Source of the DNA: JAJFKJ01 sp964443025
GTDB taxonomy: Bacteria > Pseudomonadota > Gammaproteobacteria > JABCZS01
Reading direction: 5' to 3'
Assembly: GCA_964443025.1 (NCBI GenBank)
Contig: CAYUEL010000057.1
Coordinates: 1 to 13,620 of the forward strand
DNA: 13,620 nucleotides
The notes under the pieces were generated by a model. The model searched no databases. It had not been told where the DNA came from and saw nothing but the letters and a program-made list of their open reading frames with translations. Each line of letters begins with the position of its first letter. The first letter of the stretch is position 1. The position numbers were made by a program, and so were the translations under genes. Positions 5,179 to 13,116 of this stretch are shown here, piece by piece.

Positions 5179-7338
5179 ATGGATTTATGCGTGAAAGTAA
5201 TGCGCCAGGGAATAGCCTGTTTGGTTTGCTTATGTTTATGGGCATGCGATGGCGCCACACCGAATAACCCTTACCCCACATCCGAAGCAAAAGAAAATAT
5301 TTATTACACCGCATTTTCTATTCAACCGGGTTACTTAGATCCCGCAAAATCTTACACGACCGATCAATCTATTTTTGTGATGCAAATTTATGAACCACCC
5401 TTACAATACCATTATTTACTTCGGCCCTTTGAGCTTATTCCATTAACTGTAACGGAAATGCCCAAAGTAGAATATATTCATGATGATAACGGGAATATTA
5501 TTTACAGTGAATATATTATAAAAATTAAACCCGGCATTTTATATCAACCTCATCCTGCGTTTGCAAAAAATACTGAAGGGGAATATTTGTATCATGCAAT
5601 GAACGAAAAAGAGATGCGTGGTATTGAAACATTAAATGATTTTAAAGAAGCAGGTACGCGTGAATTAACCGCAGAAGACTATGTTCATGAAATTAAACGG
5701 CTGGCGAGTCCCGTGATTAATTCACCCATTTATGGATTAATGAGCGATTACATTGTAGGTTTGAAAGAACTCAATCAACAATTGCAAACTATTTACGATA
5801 AGCAAACATTTGAGCAAAAGCAATTGGATTATATCGATGTGCGTGATATATCATTCAAAGGTGCGCAAGTCATCGATCGTTATACTTATAAGGTTAAGAT
5901 TTACGGAAATTATCCGCAATTTCGTTACTGGTTAGCCATGCCATTTTTTGCTCCGATGCCTTGGGAGGCCGATGTATTTTATGCGCAATTGCCGTTGATT
6001 AAAAAGAATATTACATTAGATTGGTTTCCGATAGGAACAGGCCCCTACATGATGACGGAGAATAATCCCAACCGACGTTTAGTCATGGAAAAAAATCCAA
6101 ACTTTAGAGGCGAACTGTATCCATCCGAAGGAACACCAGAAGATGTTAAAAATGGATTATTACTCGACGCAGGAAAGACAATGCCATTTATTGACAAGAT
6201 CGTATTTACATTAGAGAAGGAAAATATTCCACGCTGGAGTAAATTTTTGCAAGGTTATTATGATGCATCCGGTATTGCATCGGATAATTTTGATCAAGCC
6301 ATTCAAACGGGAAATGGAGAAGCGGAAATTACACCCAAACTTAAAGCACAGGGTATTAGTCTGTTAAAAGAAGTGCAATTAACCAATTTTTATTGGGGTT
6401 TTAATATGTTGGACGAAACCGTCGGTGGATATTCTGAGCAACAACAAAAACTTCGCCAAGCGATTTCCATTGCTTTTGATATAGAGGAATTTATTCAGAT
6501 TTTTACCAATGATCGAGGAATAGCAGCGCAAGGACCATTACCACCGGGCGTATTTGGATCAGGCGGAATCAATCCCTATGTTTATGATACTGTCGATGGA
6601 AAGCCTGTGCGCAAGTCCATTAACCAAGCAAAACAGTTGATGCGCGAAGCGGGATATCCTGAGGGTATCGATCCTAAAACAGATCAACGGTTGGTTTTAA
6701 ATTTGGATGTGCCGTCACGAGGCGACCCCGATGAGAAAGCACGGTACGGTTGGATGCGTAAACAGTTTTCAAAAATTGGAATTGATTTAAATGTGCGTGG
6801 AACTGATTGGAATCGCTTTCGATCCAAGCTAGAAAAAGGTCAGATACAAATTTATGGTTTGGGATGGGTGGCCGATTACCCTGATCCGGAAAATTTTCTA
6901 TTTTTATTTTACGGAAGTAATAGTAAAGCGTTGCAAGGAGGCGTTAATTCCAGCAATTATAATAACCCACAAGTGGATAATTTATTTAACCTCATGATGC
7001 GAATGGAAAGCACACCCGAGCGTTTACAAATCATTCAAGAAATGATTGATATTTTACACAGGGACGCTCCGTGGATTTGGGGATATCATCCTGAAGATTT
7101 CATATTGAAACAGGATTGGATTTATAACGTCAATATCAACGAAATGGTGCGAGGTAATTTAAAATATTACCGTGTTGATCCATTGTTGCGCGCAGATCAG
7201 CGAATACAATGGAACAAGCCTATTTATTGGCCAATTGCTTTAGTTGCATTGTTTTTATTATTGTTAATACTTCCCCTTGTTGTGTCGTATTGGTATAAAG
7301 AGCATCATGATGCGCAAAAACGCTATAAGGATGAATAA
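5179..7338 (+). CDS. Peptide-type ABC transporter substrate-binding protein (SBP_bac_5), lipoprotein with C-terminal membrane helix
   Basis: Captures the periplasmic substrate, probably peptides, for the permeases encoded next. The N-terminus is a lipoprotein signal ending LWAC, with Cys23 as the lipidated residue and Asp24 at +2, the inner-membrane retention residue of enterobacterial Lol sorting. The body is a family 5 solute-binding fold: YLDPAKSYTTDQSIFVMQIYEP near the start, GTGPYMM, RLVMEKNPNFRGE, LRQAISIAFD, and WVADYPDPENFLFLFYG near the end. After the fold comes a strongly hydrophobic helix (~683-706, PIALVALFLLLLILPLVV) and a charged tail (KEHHDAQKRYKDE), which most OppA/DppA proteins lack. 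At 719 residues it is far longer than the usual ~540. The start could be ATG 5179, GTG 5191 or ATG 5200; none has a strong ribosome site, and all keep the lipobox. The stop overlaps the next ATG by one base (TAATG). Confidence 0.9.
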   Translation: MDLCVKVMRQGIACLVCLCLWACDGATPNNPYPTSEAKENIYYTAFSIQPGYLDPAKSYTTDQSIFVMQIYEPPLQYHYLLRPFELIPLTVTEMPKVEYIHDDNGNIIYSEYIIKIKPGILYQPHPAFAKNTEGEYLYHAMNEKEMRGIETLNDFKEAGTRELTAEDYVHEIKRLASPVINSPIYGLMSDYIVGLKELNQQLQTIYDKQTFEQKQLDYIDVRDISFKGAQVIDRYTYKVKIYGNYPQFRYWLAMPFFAPMPWEADVFYAQLPLIKKNITLDWFPIGTGPYMMTENNPNRRLVMEKNPNFRGELYPSEGTPEDVKNGLLLDAGKTMPFIDKIVFTLEKENIPRWSKFLQGYYDASGIASDNFDQAIQTGNGEAEITPKLKAQGISLLKEVQLTNFYWGFNMLDETVGGYSEQQQKLRQAISIAFDIEEFIQIFTNDRGIAAQGPLPPGVFGSGGINPYVYDTVDGKPVRKSINQAKQLMREAGYPEGIDPKTDQRLVLNLDVPSRGDPDEKARYGWMRKQFSKIGIDLNVRGTDWNRFRSKLEKGQIQIYGLGWVADYPDPENFLFLFYGSNSKALQGGVNSSNYNNPQVDNLFNLMMRMESTPERLQIIQEMIDILHRDAPWIWGYHPEDFILKQDWIYNVNINEMVRGNLKYYRVDPLLRADQRIQWNKPIYWPIALVALFLLLLILPLVVSYWYKEHHDAQKRYKDE

Positions 7339-8315
7339 TGTTTAATTACATCATTAGACGAATTTTGTATGCCATTCCTATTTTGATTGGTGTTAATTTA
7401 ATTACGTTTATTTTATTCTTCGTTGTGAACTCTCCTCGTGATATGGCATTGGTTCATTTGGGCGATAAATACACGAACGAAGAAGCAGTAGAACAATGGA
7501 TTAAAGTGCATGGATATGATAAGCCTCGATTTTATAATGTTAATGCCGAAGGTTTGTCAAAAATAAGTGACACGTTGTTATTTCAACAAACCAAACAACT
7601 TTTTCTATTTCAATTTGGTACTTCTGATACGGGACGAGATATTGGGCAAGATGTCCTTGATCGTATGTGGCCCAGTTTAGCGGTAGCTATTCCTGCCCTG
7701 GTGTTCGGCATGATGACCAATATTATCGTGGCATTATTGCTCACATTTTTTAGGCACAGTTATTTAGATTTATACGGTGTTAGTTTTTGCGTAGCATTAA
7801 TGTCCATTTCGAGCTTATTTTACATTATCATGGGACAGTTTTTATTGGGTAAAATTTTCCATTGGGTTCCTATATCGGGATATCTGGATGGTTGGACGGC
7901 GCTTAAATTTATTTGTTTACCCGTAACGGTCAGCGTGTTGGCAGGGTTGGGATCGGGTGCGCGATGGTATCGAACGTTGTTCCTGGAAGAGGTCAACAAG
8001 GATTATGTTCGTACGGCACGTGCAAAAGGATTATCTAACATGCGCATTTTATTTTCGCATGTGTTGAAAAACGCCATGATTCCTATTTTAACGGGTGTGG
8101 TTGTTGTTATTCCAACATTGTTTATGGGTAGTTTATTGCTCGAATCATTTTTTGCTATTCCAGGTTTAGGTAGTTATACGATCGATGCCATTCGAAGTCA
8201 GGATTTTGCCATTGTCCGAAGCATGGTTTATTTGGGCGCATTTTTATACATTGTGGGCCTGCTTATTACCGACATCTCTTATACATTGGTTGATCCGCGC
8301 GTGAGGCTTCAATGA
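7338..8315 (+). CDS. Peptide-type ABC transporter permease, OppB/DppB-like
   Basis: First inner-membrane permease of the importer, 325 residues, normal for the family. It begins MFNYIIRRILYAIPILIGVNLITF, the standard first helix of OppB/DppB proteins. The ATPase-coupling EAA loop is EEVNKDYVRTARAKGL.....LFSHVLKNAMIP (~217-249), nearly consensus, and the protein ends in the family signature TLVDPRVRL. About six membrane helices can be read (near 9-30, 115-138, 148-172, 192-205, 250-272 and 296-316). The periplasmic segment between helices 1 and 2 is long (~31-112), as usual for this class. AAGGA precedes the ATG. Translational coupling to both neighbours is implied by 1-base and 4-base overlaps. 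Confidence 0.94.
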   Translation: MFNYIIRRILYAIPILIGVNLITFILFFVVNSPRDMALVHLGDKYTNEEAVEQWIKVHGYDKPRFYNVNAEGLSKISDTLLFQQTKQLFLFQFGTSDTGRDIGQDVLDRMWPSLAVAIPALVFGMMTNIIVALLLTFFRHSYLDLYGVSFCVALMSISSLFYIIMGQFLLGKIFHWVPISGYLDGWTALKFICLPVTVSVLAGLGSGARWYRTLFLEEVNKDYVRTARAKGLSNMRILFSHVLKNAMIPILTGVVVVIPTLFMGSLLLESFFAIPGLGSYTIDAIRSQDFAIVRSMVYLGAFLYIVGLLITDISYTLVDPRVRLQ

Positions 8316-9529
8316 AACTTGTATTTTTGTGGACAGATATTTTGTTTTGGTTGCTGATCGCCATGACGTTGTTCATTATTTTTACGCCAAAACCCAGGCA
8401 CATTAAGCAAGCCTGGTCGCATGTGTGGCAATCTAAACTGGCTATGTCAACCGTTGTGATCGTTATGTTTTACATTGCCATAACCCTATTAGATTCGCTT
8501 CATTTTAGGCCGCATAATGGTGACGTGAAATCGTTACTGGATTTGATTTTGTCACCACTCGATCAAATTTTGGTGACGAGTTATTCATCCCCATTTCAAG
8601 ATGCAAATCCACAAGACGTTATTCAAAAAACACTGGTAGGTTTAATCATTGGATTTGCTTTATCATTCATGATATGCGTTATTTTAAAATACGCCCACAT
8701 TAAAATACCCCAGCAGAAAACATTTTTCATTACATTGATGTGCGTCATTACGCTGTTTACAATGTTATTTTATTTATCCCGTGATTATCATGTTTTTGGA
8801 ACAGATAAAATAGGACAGGATGTTTTTTACCAAACAATGAAAAGTATTCGAACGGGCGTTCTTATTGGCACATTGACCACCATGGTGTTATTGCCTTTCG
8901 CCATGATCTTTGGCATGTTTTCCGGATATTTTAAAGGTTGGATCGATGATATTATTCAATACATTTATACCGTATTGAGTTCTATTCCAAATGTATTATT
9001 AATCGTGGCATCTGTATTAGTATTGGATTTAATCATTGAGCGAACACCCAGCATTGTGAATGATATTGCCATGCGTGCGGATATTCGCCTATTAGCCCTA
9101 TGCGTTATTTTGGGGGTCACCAGTTGGACAAGTTTGTGCCGTTTATTGCGTGCGGAAACACTTAAATTAAAAGAGCAAGATTATGTACAAGCGGGCATTG
9201 CCTTAGGCACATCTCATTGGACGATCATTGCAAAACACATCACTCCGAATTTAATGCACATTGTATTTATCACCATCGCGCTCGATTTCAGCAGCCTCGT
9301 ATTAGCCGAAGCGATATTAGCTTATATCGGCGTGGGTGTTGATCCGACCACATTCAGCGGGGGCAACATGATTAACGTCGCACGCTTAGAATTAGCGCGA
9401 GAACCCGTGGTTTGGTGGTCGCTCACTGCCGCTTTTGTATTCATGTTTATCCTCGTATTAGCCGCGAACTTATTGGCGGATGTGATCCAAAAAGCATTTG
9501 ATCCTAGAGCAAGGCGGCTTGAACAATGA
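8312..9529 (+). CDS. Peptide-type ABC transporter permease, OppC/DppC-like, extended N-terminus
   Basis: Second permease of the importer. The family core starts at ~160 with HVFGTDKIGQDVF, the OppC/DppC motif (H.LGTD..GRD), and carries the EAA loop RAETLKLKEQDYVQAGIALG....IIAKHITPN (~280-313), LAEAILAYIGVGV and the terminal FDPRAR. At 405 residues it is about 100 longer than usual. The extra length separates the usual N-terminal helix (~44-61) from the GTD motif: a helix at ~8-24, a loop at 62-105, and two more helices at ~107-125 and ~137-155. These give roughly nine membrane helices instead of six. ATGA overlap with the upstream gene and GAGG six bases before the ATG support coupled translation. 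Confidence 0.93.
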   Translation: MKLVFLWTDILFWLLIAMTLFIIFTPKPRHIKQAWSHVWQSKLAMSTVVIVMFYIAITLLDSLHFRPHNGDVKSLLDLILSPLDQILVTSYSSPFQDANPQDVIQKTLVGLIIGFALSFMICVILKYAHIKIPQQKTFFITLMCVITLFTMLFYLSRDYHVFGTDKIGQDVFYQTMKSIRTGVLIGTLTTMVLLPFAMIFGMFSGYFKGWIDDIIQYIYTVLSSIPNVLLIVASVLVLDLIIERTPSIVNDIAMRADIRLLALCVILGVTSWTSLCRLLRAETLKLKEQDYVQAGIALGTSHWTIIAKHITPNLMHIVFITIALDFSSLVLAEAILAYIGVGVDPTTFSGGNMINVARLELAREPVVWWSLTAAFVFMFILVLAANLLADVIQKAFDPRARRLEQ

Positions 9530-11274
9530 CACAACCTATTTTAAACATCGATCATTTATCCATTCATTTGCAAAGCCAGCAAGGAACGGTTTATGCAGTA
9601 GATGATATAAATATTGCTGTTCATCCAGGAGAAGTGTTTTGCATCGTAGGTGAATCAGGGTCAGGGAAATCCGTGACTGCATTATCTATTTTGCAATTAA
9701 TGCAAAATGCGTCGTTTAGTGAAGAAAGTAAAATTAAATTGGGCGATGTAGATCTGCTTCATTTACCTGAAGTCAGTTTACGTGAGATTCGTGGCAAAAG
9801 AATTGCTCTGATATTTCAAGAACCGATGACATCGCTTAATCCCGTATTAACCATTGGACAACAAATCATTGAAGTGTTGCGGTTGCATGGAAATTACACG
9901 AAACAACAAGCAGGCGCGCGCGCCATTGAACTATTAAATTCCGTAGGTATTTCCGAGCCCAGTATTCGCGTTAATGATTATCCCCATCAATTATCGGGCG
10001 GCATGAAACAACGCGTAGTTATTGCAATGGCATTGGCCACAGAACCGGATGTTTTAATTGCCGATGAACCTACAACGGCGTTAGATGTAACGATTCAAGC
10101 ACAAGTATTGGATCTTATTAAATCATTGCAACATAATCGACACATGGGGATTATTTTAATTACCCATGATATGGGTATTGTTTCACAAATGGCAGATACA
10201 GTTGCCGTAATGTACGCGGGCCAAATTGTTGAAACCGCAAGTCGCGATGTATTTTTTGCGCAACCAAAACATCCTTATAGCCAGTTGTTATTAGCCTGTT
10301 TGCCGAGTTTAAGCGGAAGAGACAAACCATTGCAAGTGATTAAGGGTCGGCTTCCTGATCCTAAAAAACCACATCACGGTTGCCGATTTAGTGCGCGTTG
10401 CCCTTATGCGTGGGAGTTATGTCAACATACCAAACCTGAATTATTGCTGGATGGAAAAACAGAAGTACGTTGTCATTTATATACCGATAAATCCCATGTC
10501 AAACCGATGATTAAACAAGAAGAAGTGTTGAAGATAAATAAGAAAATCTATTCTAATGAGTCACCTTTGTTGGACGTTAATGATTTGTGCGTTTATTATC
10601 CTATTAAAAAGGGGGTATTGAAACGTACCGTGGGTTACGTTAAAGCTGTGGATGGCGTTGATTTTAAATTATACCCCGGTGAAACATTGGCCATTGTCGG
10701 CGAATCCGGTTGCGGTAAAACTTCCATTGCCAAAGCATTATTGCATTTAATTGAAGGTGTTCAAGGAAAGATAATTTTTGATGGAAATAATTTTTCAAAT
10801 ACACACGGAAAACAATTAAGAACATTAAGAAAGCAAATGCAAATAGTATTTCAAGATCCTTTTTCTTCGTTAAATCCAAGAATGGTTGTGCGGGATCTTA
10901 TTGCAGAAGGTTGGAATGCACAAAATATGTTTGTTCAAGCCAATGAACGTGAAAAACGTCTCGATGAATTATTGGAACAAGTCGGTTTGCCTGAGGATTG
11001 CAAAGATCTTTATCCCCATGAATTTTCAGGCGGCCAACGTCAACGTATTTCCATTGCTCGTGCATTGGCGTTGAGTCCCAAACTCATTATTTGCGATGAA
11101 CCGACCAGCGCGCTGGATGTGTCCGTGCAAGCACAAATCATTAATCTATTAAAAAGGCTGCAAGATCAGCTGGGATTGTCTTATATTTTTATCAGCCACA
11201 ATATTGCCGTGGTCGCTTACCTAGCCGATCGTATTGCCGTGATGAACGCTGGCAAAATCGTTGAAAATCGTTGA
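9526..11274 (+). CDS. Fused double ATPase of the peptide importer (OppD-OppF type), C-terminus altered by a frameshift
   Basis: Cytoplasmic motor of the importer with two ABC domains in one chain. Domain 1: Walker A GESGSGKS 42-49, Q-loop Gln98, signature LSGGM 156-160, Walker B VLIADEP with Glu181, switch His214. It is followed by an oligopeptide C-terminal region with Cys286, Cys292, Cys299 and Cys316, the pattern of the [4Fe-4S] site seen in DppD-type subunits. Domain 2: Walker A GESGCGKT 392-399, Gln443, signature FSGGQ 500-504, Walker B LIICDEP with Glu525, His558. Both sites look competent. The frame ends GKIVENR-stop because AAAATCGTTG is duplicated (11254-11273). With one copy removed, the frame continues YGPTEEILRHPQHLYTQTLL to TAG at 11354-11356, giving 606 instead of 582 residues. 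The lost part follows the ATPase core, so function may survive. The A-B-C-fused-ATPase layout resembles yejABEF as well as opp/dpp, so the substrate is not settled. Confidence 0.93.
   Translation: MTQPILNIDHLSIHLQSQQGTVYAVDDINIAVHPGEVFCIVGESGSGKSVTALSILQLMQNASFSEESKIKLGDVDLLHLPEVSLREIRGKRIALIFQEPMTSLNPVLTIGQQIIEVLRLHGNYTKQQAGARAIELLNSVGISEPSIRVNDYPHQLSGGMKQRVVIAMALATEPDVLIADEPTTALDVTIQAQVLDLIKSLQHNRHMGIILITHDMGIVSQMADTVAVMYAGQIVETASRDVFFAQPKHPYSQLLLACLPSLSGRDKPLQVIKGRLPDPKKPHHGCRFSARCPYAWELCQHTKPELLLDGKTEVRCHLYTDKSHVKPMIKQEEVLKINKKIYSNESPLLDVNDLCVYYPIKKGVLKRTVGYVKAVDGVDFKLYPGETLAIVGESGCGKTSIAKALLHLIEGVQGKIIFDGNNFSNTHGKQLRTLRKQMQIVFQDPFSSLNPRMVVRDLIAEGWNAQNMFVQANEREKRLDELLEQVGLPEDCKDLYPHEFSGGQRQRISIARALALSPKLIICDEPTSALDVSVQAQIINLLKRLQDQLGLSYIFISHNIAVVAYLADRIAVMNAGKIVENR
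11254..11273 (+). repeat. 10-bp tandem duplication causing a frameshift
   Basis: AAAATCGTTG occurs at 11254-11263 and again at 11264-11273. Ten bases shift the frame by one and create TGA at 11272-11274. Removing either copy restores 26 ancestral codons ending at 11356. Confidence 0.9.
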
Positions 11275-11356
11275 ATATGGTCCGACCGAAGAAATTTTAC
11301 GTCATCCCCAACATCTTTATACGCAGACATTGCTCAAATCAGTTTTGTTGGTGTAG
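11275..11356 (+). pseudogene. Orphaned 3' end of the fused ATPase gene
   Basis: In the frame that continues GAA TAT GGT from 11273, this stretch encodes YGPTEEILRHPQHLYTQTLL and six more residues, then TAG at 11354-11356. GxIVExG...EIL..P.H.YT..LL is the standard ending of an OppF/DppF ATPase, so it is the former C-terminus of the preceding gene, now out of frame. Confidence 0.85.
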
Positions 11357-11382
11357 AAGAAACATAGCTAAATAACTAATTC

Positions 11383-11421
11383 ATCTATTTATAGATTTGC
11401 CTTCGAATCAGATGATATACT
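11383..11421 (+). promoter_or_regulatory. Extended -10 promoter with an upstream palindrome
   Basis: TGATATACT (11413-11421) contains TATACT with a TG one base upstream, an extended -10 that can work with a poor -35. The best -35, TAGATT at 11392-11397 with an 18-base spacer, is weak. ATCTAT-TT-ATAGAT (11383-11396), a perfect 6-bp inverted repeat, overlaps the -35 area and might be an operator. The predicted start is near 11428, about 25 bases before the GTG at 11453. Confidence 0.4.
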
Positions 11422-11452
11422 CAGTTAATAGATTGGTGATAGGACAGAGGCA

Positions 11453-13036
11453 GTGCCACAAAAAACGCTCAAAGCCATATTAGAAGAGTCGTCGACGAGC
11501 AACGGTGGGTTGGCAATTATTGAGATGCCGCCAACTGCACATCTACCTATGATAAAGTTTGATAGCGAGGTCTTATATCAATGTAGAGCTATTTCCCCTA
11601 CTAACTCTGTGATGACAACGTGGGAGGTATGCAAAGAAGATCAATCTAATATACAAAAGTTTTTTTCTGATGCTTACGTAAACTATGTTTTAAATAATGA
11701 TGATGAACAGGAGAATGAGAATTTTAATAAACAAAAATCATCAAGAGCTACCTATAAGAGGCTGGCGAACGGTCATTCTCGTACTATTATGTCTTTTTGG
11801 CGCAAAGACGACCAAATAACCACAAAAGAAGATAGACATCAAGAATTTATTAAATTTCTCGAGCATAATAAAAAATATTTAGATGATATAAAGTTTAATT
11901 GGAAGAATTTTTACACATATATAAACGAGCAGCTTAACCAACATCGCAGCAAAAAAAATGCTCAACATGTTTATGAAATGTTCTGTTCCCAATCACGGAG
12001 AAGTAGTATTTCAACGACAGAACAAGATCAAAGAGATCTTACCTCAATTTACACAAAAATTCACCAGCCTCTGGTTTACCCACAATTTGCAGATGAAATC
12101 ATAAGATTGATGTCAGATCAAGACGGTAATTTTAATAAAGAGCGTACTCAGTATTATCTAGATAAAATTTATAATGATGGCTGGATAGAAAAGAGAAAAA
12201 TGGCTTTAATCGTCAATGTTTTTGTGGCTTGTAGCATGACTAAGTTCAAAGTAGGTGATGATAATGATTTATGGTCAAAATATAAAAAAATACAAGCAGT
12301 ATTTAAAGAAGATAAATATACCGGCGTTTCGATAGGGCTTGAAAGTTTAAGTAATTACGAGCCGTTTATTCGTAATAAACTGGCTGTTAAAAAAATCATA
12401 TTAGGTCTTGTGATGATGTTAGCCATGGCGGGGTTAGTAGCAGCGGGTGGTGTAGGCGTGGCCAGTATATTTTTCGAAAAGAATGAAGATTTAGAAGCTC
12501 TCATCTACATTCTGGGTGCGGTGGTGGGTGCATTTTATGGCGGCAGGGATATCTCCAAAAGAATGCAAACAACGACAGATTCAACATTGCGTATGCTAGC
12601 AAGGGATTTTTTAGGGAAAGAAGCAAATACTATTAGCCATTTTAGTTTTGATCATCAGACAGAATCCCTTAAATTTATAGGCATCGGCTTTGGAATGGCA
12701 GCTTCTATTCTTTATTACATCGACATCAGTATTGAGATATTTGCACAGAATAGTAAAGAGGGTTTATTTGATTTAGATGCAAGTCTTTATATCTTTTTAA
12801 TCGTTGCAACGAGTGTCTTGGGAGCATTAGCCGCTTACTTTAATTACAAATTCGAAATTGCGGCAGCGGATGACTTGGCGGTAAAAAATCAACAGGATTG
12901 GTTAGGTCAGACAATTTCACCACCTGAGGATATGGATAGCGTTCAATTGGACAACAAGCTCGAATTTCAGTCTTTTGATACCGGTATGTTTTTGGCTAAA
13001 CAACAAACTGCAAGTTTATTAAATACCTGCAAATAA
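11453..13036 (+). CDS. Unrecognised protein with four membrane segments
   Basis: I do not recognise a family. The 527-residue product has a hydrophilic N-terminal part (~1-305) rich in Lys, Asp, Asn and Gln, probably mostly helical. It has four hydrophobic segments in two hairpins: ~313-338 (IILGLVMMLAMAGLVAAGGV) with ~347-363, and ~406-427 with ~443-463. Between the hairpins is a ~40-residue loop with basic residues (DISKRMQ...LRMLARDFLG). The last ~60 residues are soluble. There is no signal peptide. The start is GTG at 11453; AGGA lies 8 bases upstream, and the first in-frame ATG would be codon 25. Large soluble domains followed by membrane hairpins occur among secreted membrane-targeted proteins of intracellular bacteria, but also among ordinary inner-membrane proteins. 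It is monocistronic by position, 97 bases after the old end of the ATPase gene and 80 bases before the permease gene. Confidence 0.7.
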   Translation: MPQKTLKAILEESSTSNGGLAIIEMPPTAHLPMIKFDSEVLYQCRAISPTNSVMTTWEVCKEDQSNIQKFFSDAYVNYVLNNDDEQENENFNKQKSSRATYKRLANGHSRTIMSFWRKDDQITTKEDRHQEFIKFLEHNKKYLDDIKFNWKNFYTYINEQLNQHRSKKNAQHVYEMFCSQSRRSSISTTEQDQRDLTSIYTKIHQPLVYPQFADEIIRLMSDQDGNFNKERTQYYLDKIYNDGWIEKRKMALIVNVFVACSMTKFKVGDDNDLWSKYKKIQAVFKEDKYTGVSIGLESLSNYEPFIRNKLAVKKIILGLVMMLAMAGLVAAGGVGVASIFFEKNEDLEALIYILGAVVGAFYGGRDISKRMQTTTDSTLRMLARDFLGKEANTISHFSFDHQTESLKFIGIGFGMAASILYYIDISIEIFAQNSKEGLFDLDASLYIFLIVATSVLGALAAYFNYKFEIAAADDLAVKNQQDWLGQTISPPEDMDSVQLDNKLEFQSFDTGMFLAKQQTASLLNTCK

Positions 13037-13038
13037 TT

Positions 13039-13078
13039 ATTATAACTAGTTACAATCATCATTATAACTAGTTATAAT
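13039..13078 (+). promoter_or_regulatory. Twin 18-bp palindromic operator overlapping the antiporter promoter
   Basis: ATTATAACTAGTTATAAT (13061-13078) is a perfect 18-bp palindrome. ATTATAACTAGTTACAAT (13039-13056) is the same sequence with one change, T to C at 13053. Centres are 22 bp apart, about two helical turns, so two dimers could sit side by side on one DNA face. TATAAT, a perfect -10, is the right arm of copy 2 (13073-13078). GTTACA (13049-13054), matching the -35 at 4 of 6 with an 18-base spacer, is in the right arm of copy 1. Repression of the downstream gene is the simplest reading. Confidence 0.65.
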
Positions 13079-13116
13079 AAATTCTTCGATTAACTTCTAC
13101 CCATTAGGAACCTACC

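Noticed and set aside
4970..5194. 74-residue plus-strand open frame across the fabI start
   Set aside because: Mostly the complement of fabI codons; its product has no recognisable features, and it overlaps the importer promoter region.
5179..11274. Nickel or dipeptide specificity for the importer
   Set aside because: The family signatures do not distinguish oligopeptide, dipeptide, Yej-type or nickel substrates, so only a peptide-type call is made.
11275..11452. Small gene or structured RNA between the ATPase gene and the four-helix protein gene
   Set aside because: The first 82 bases are the out-of-frame end of the ATPase gene, and the rest is explained by a promoter; no stable long stem or other open frame with a ribosome site is visible.
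13039..13078. The twin palindromes as a terminator for the preceding gene
   Set aside because: The arms are almost pure AT with only the central CTAG containing GC, and no T-run follows; the placement on promoter elements argues for an operator.
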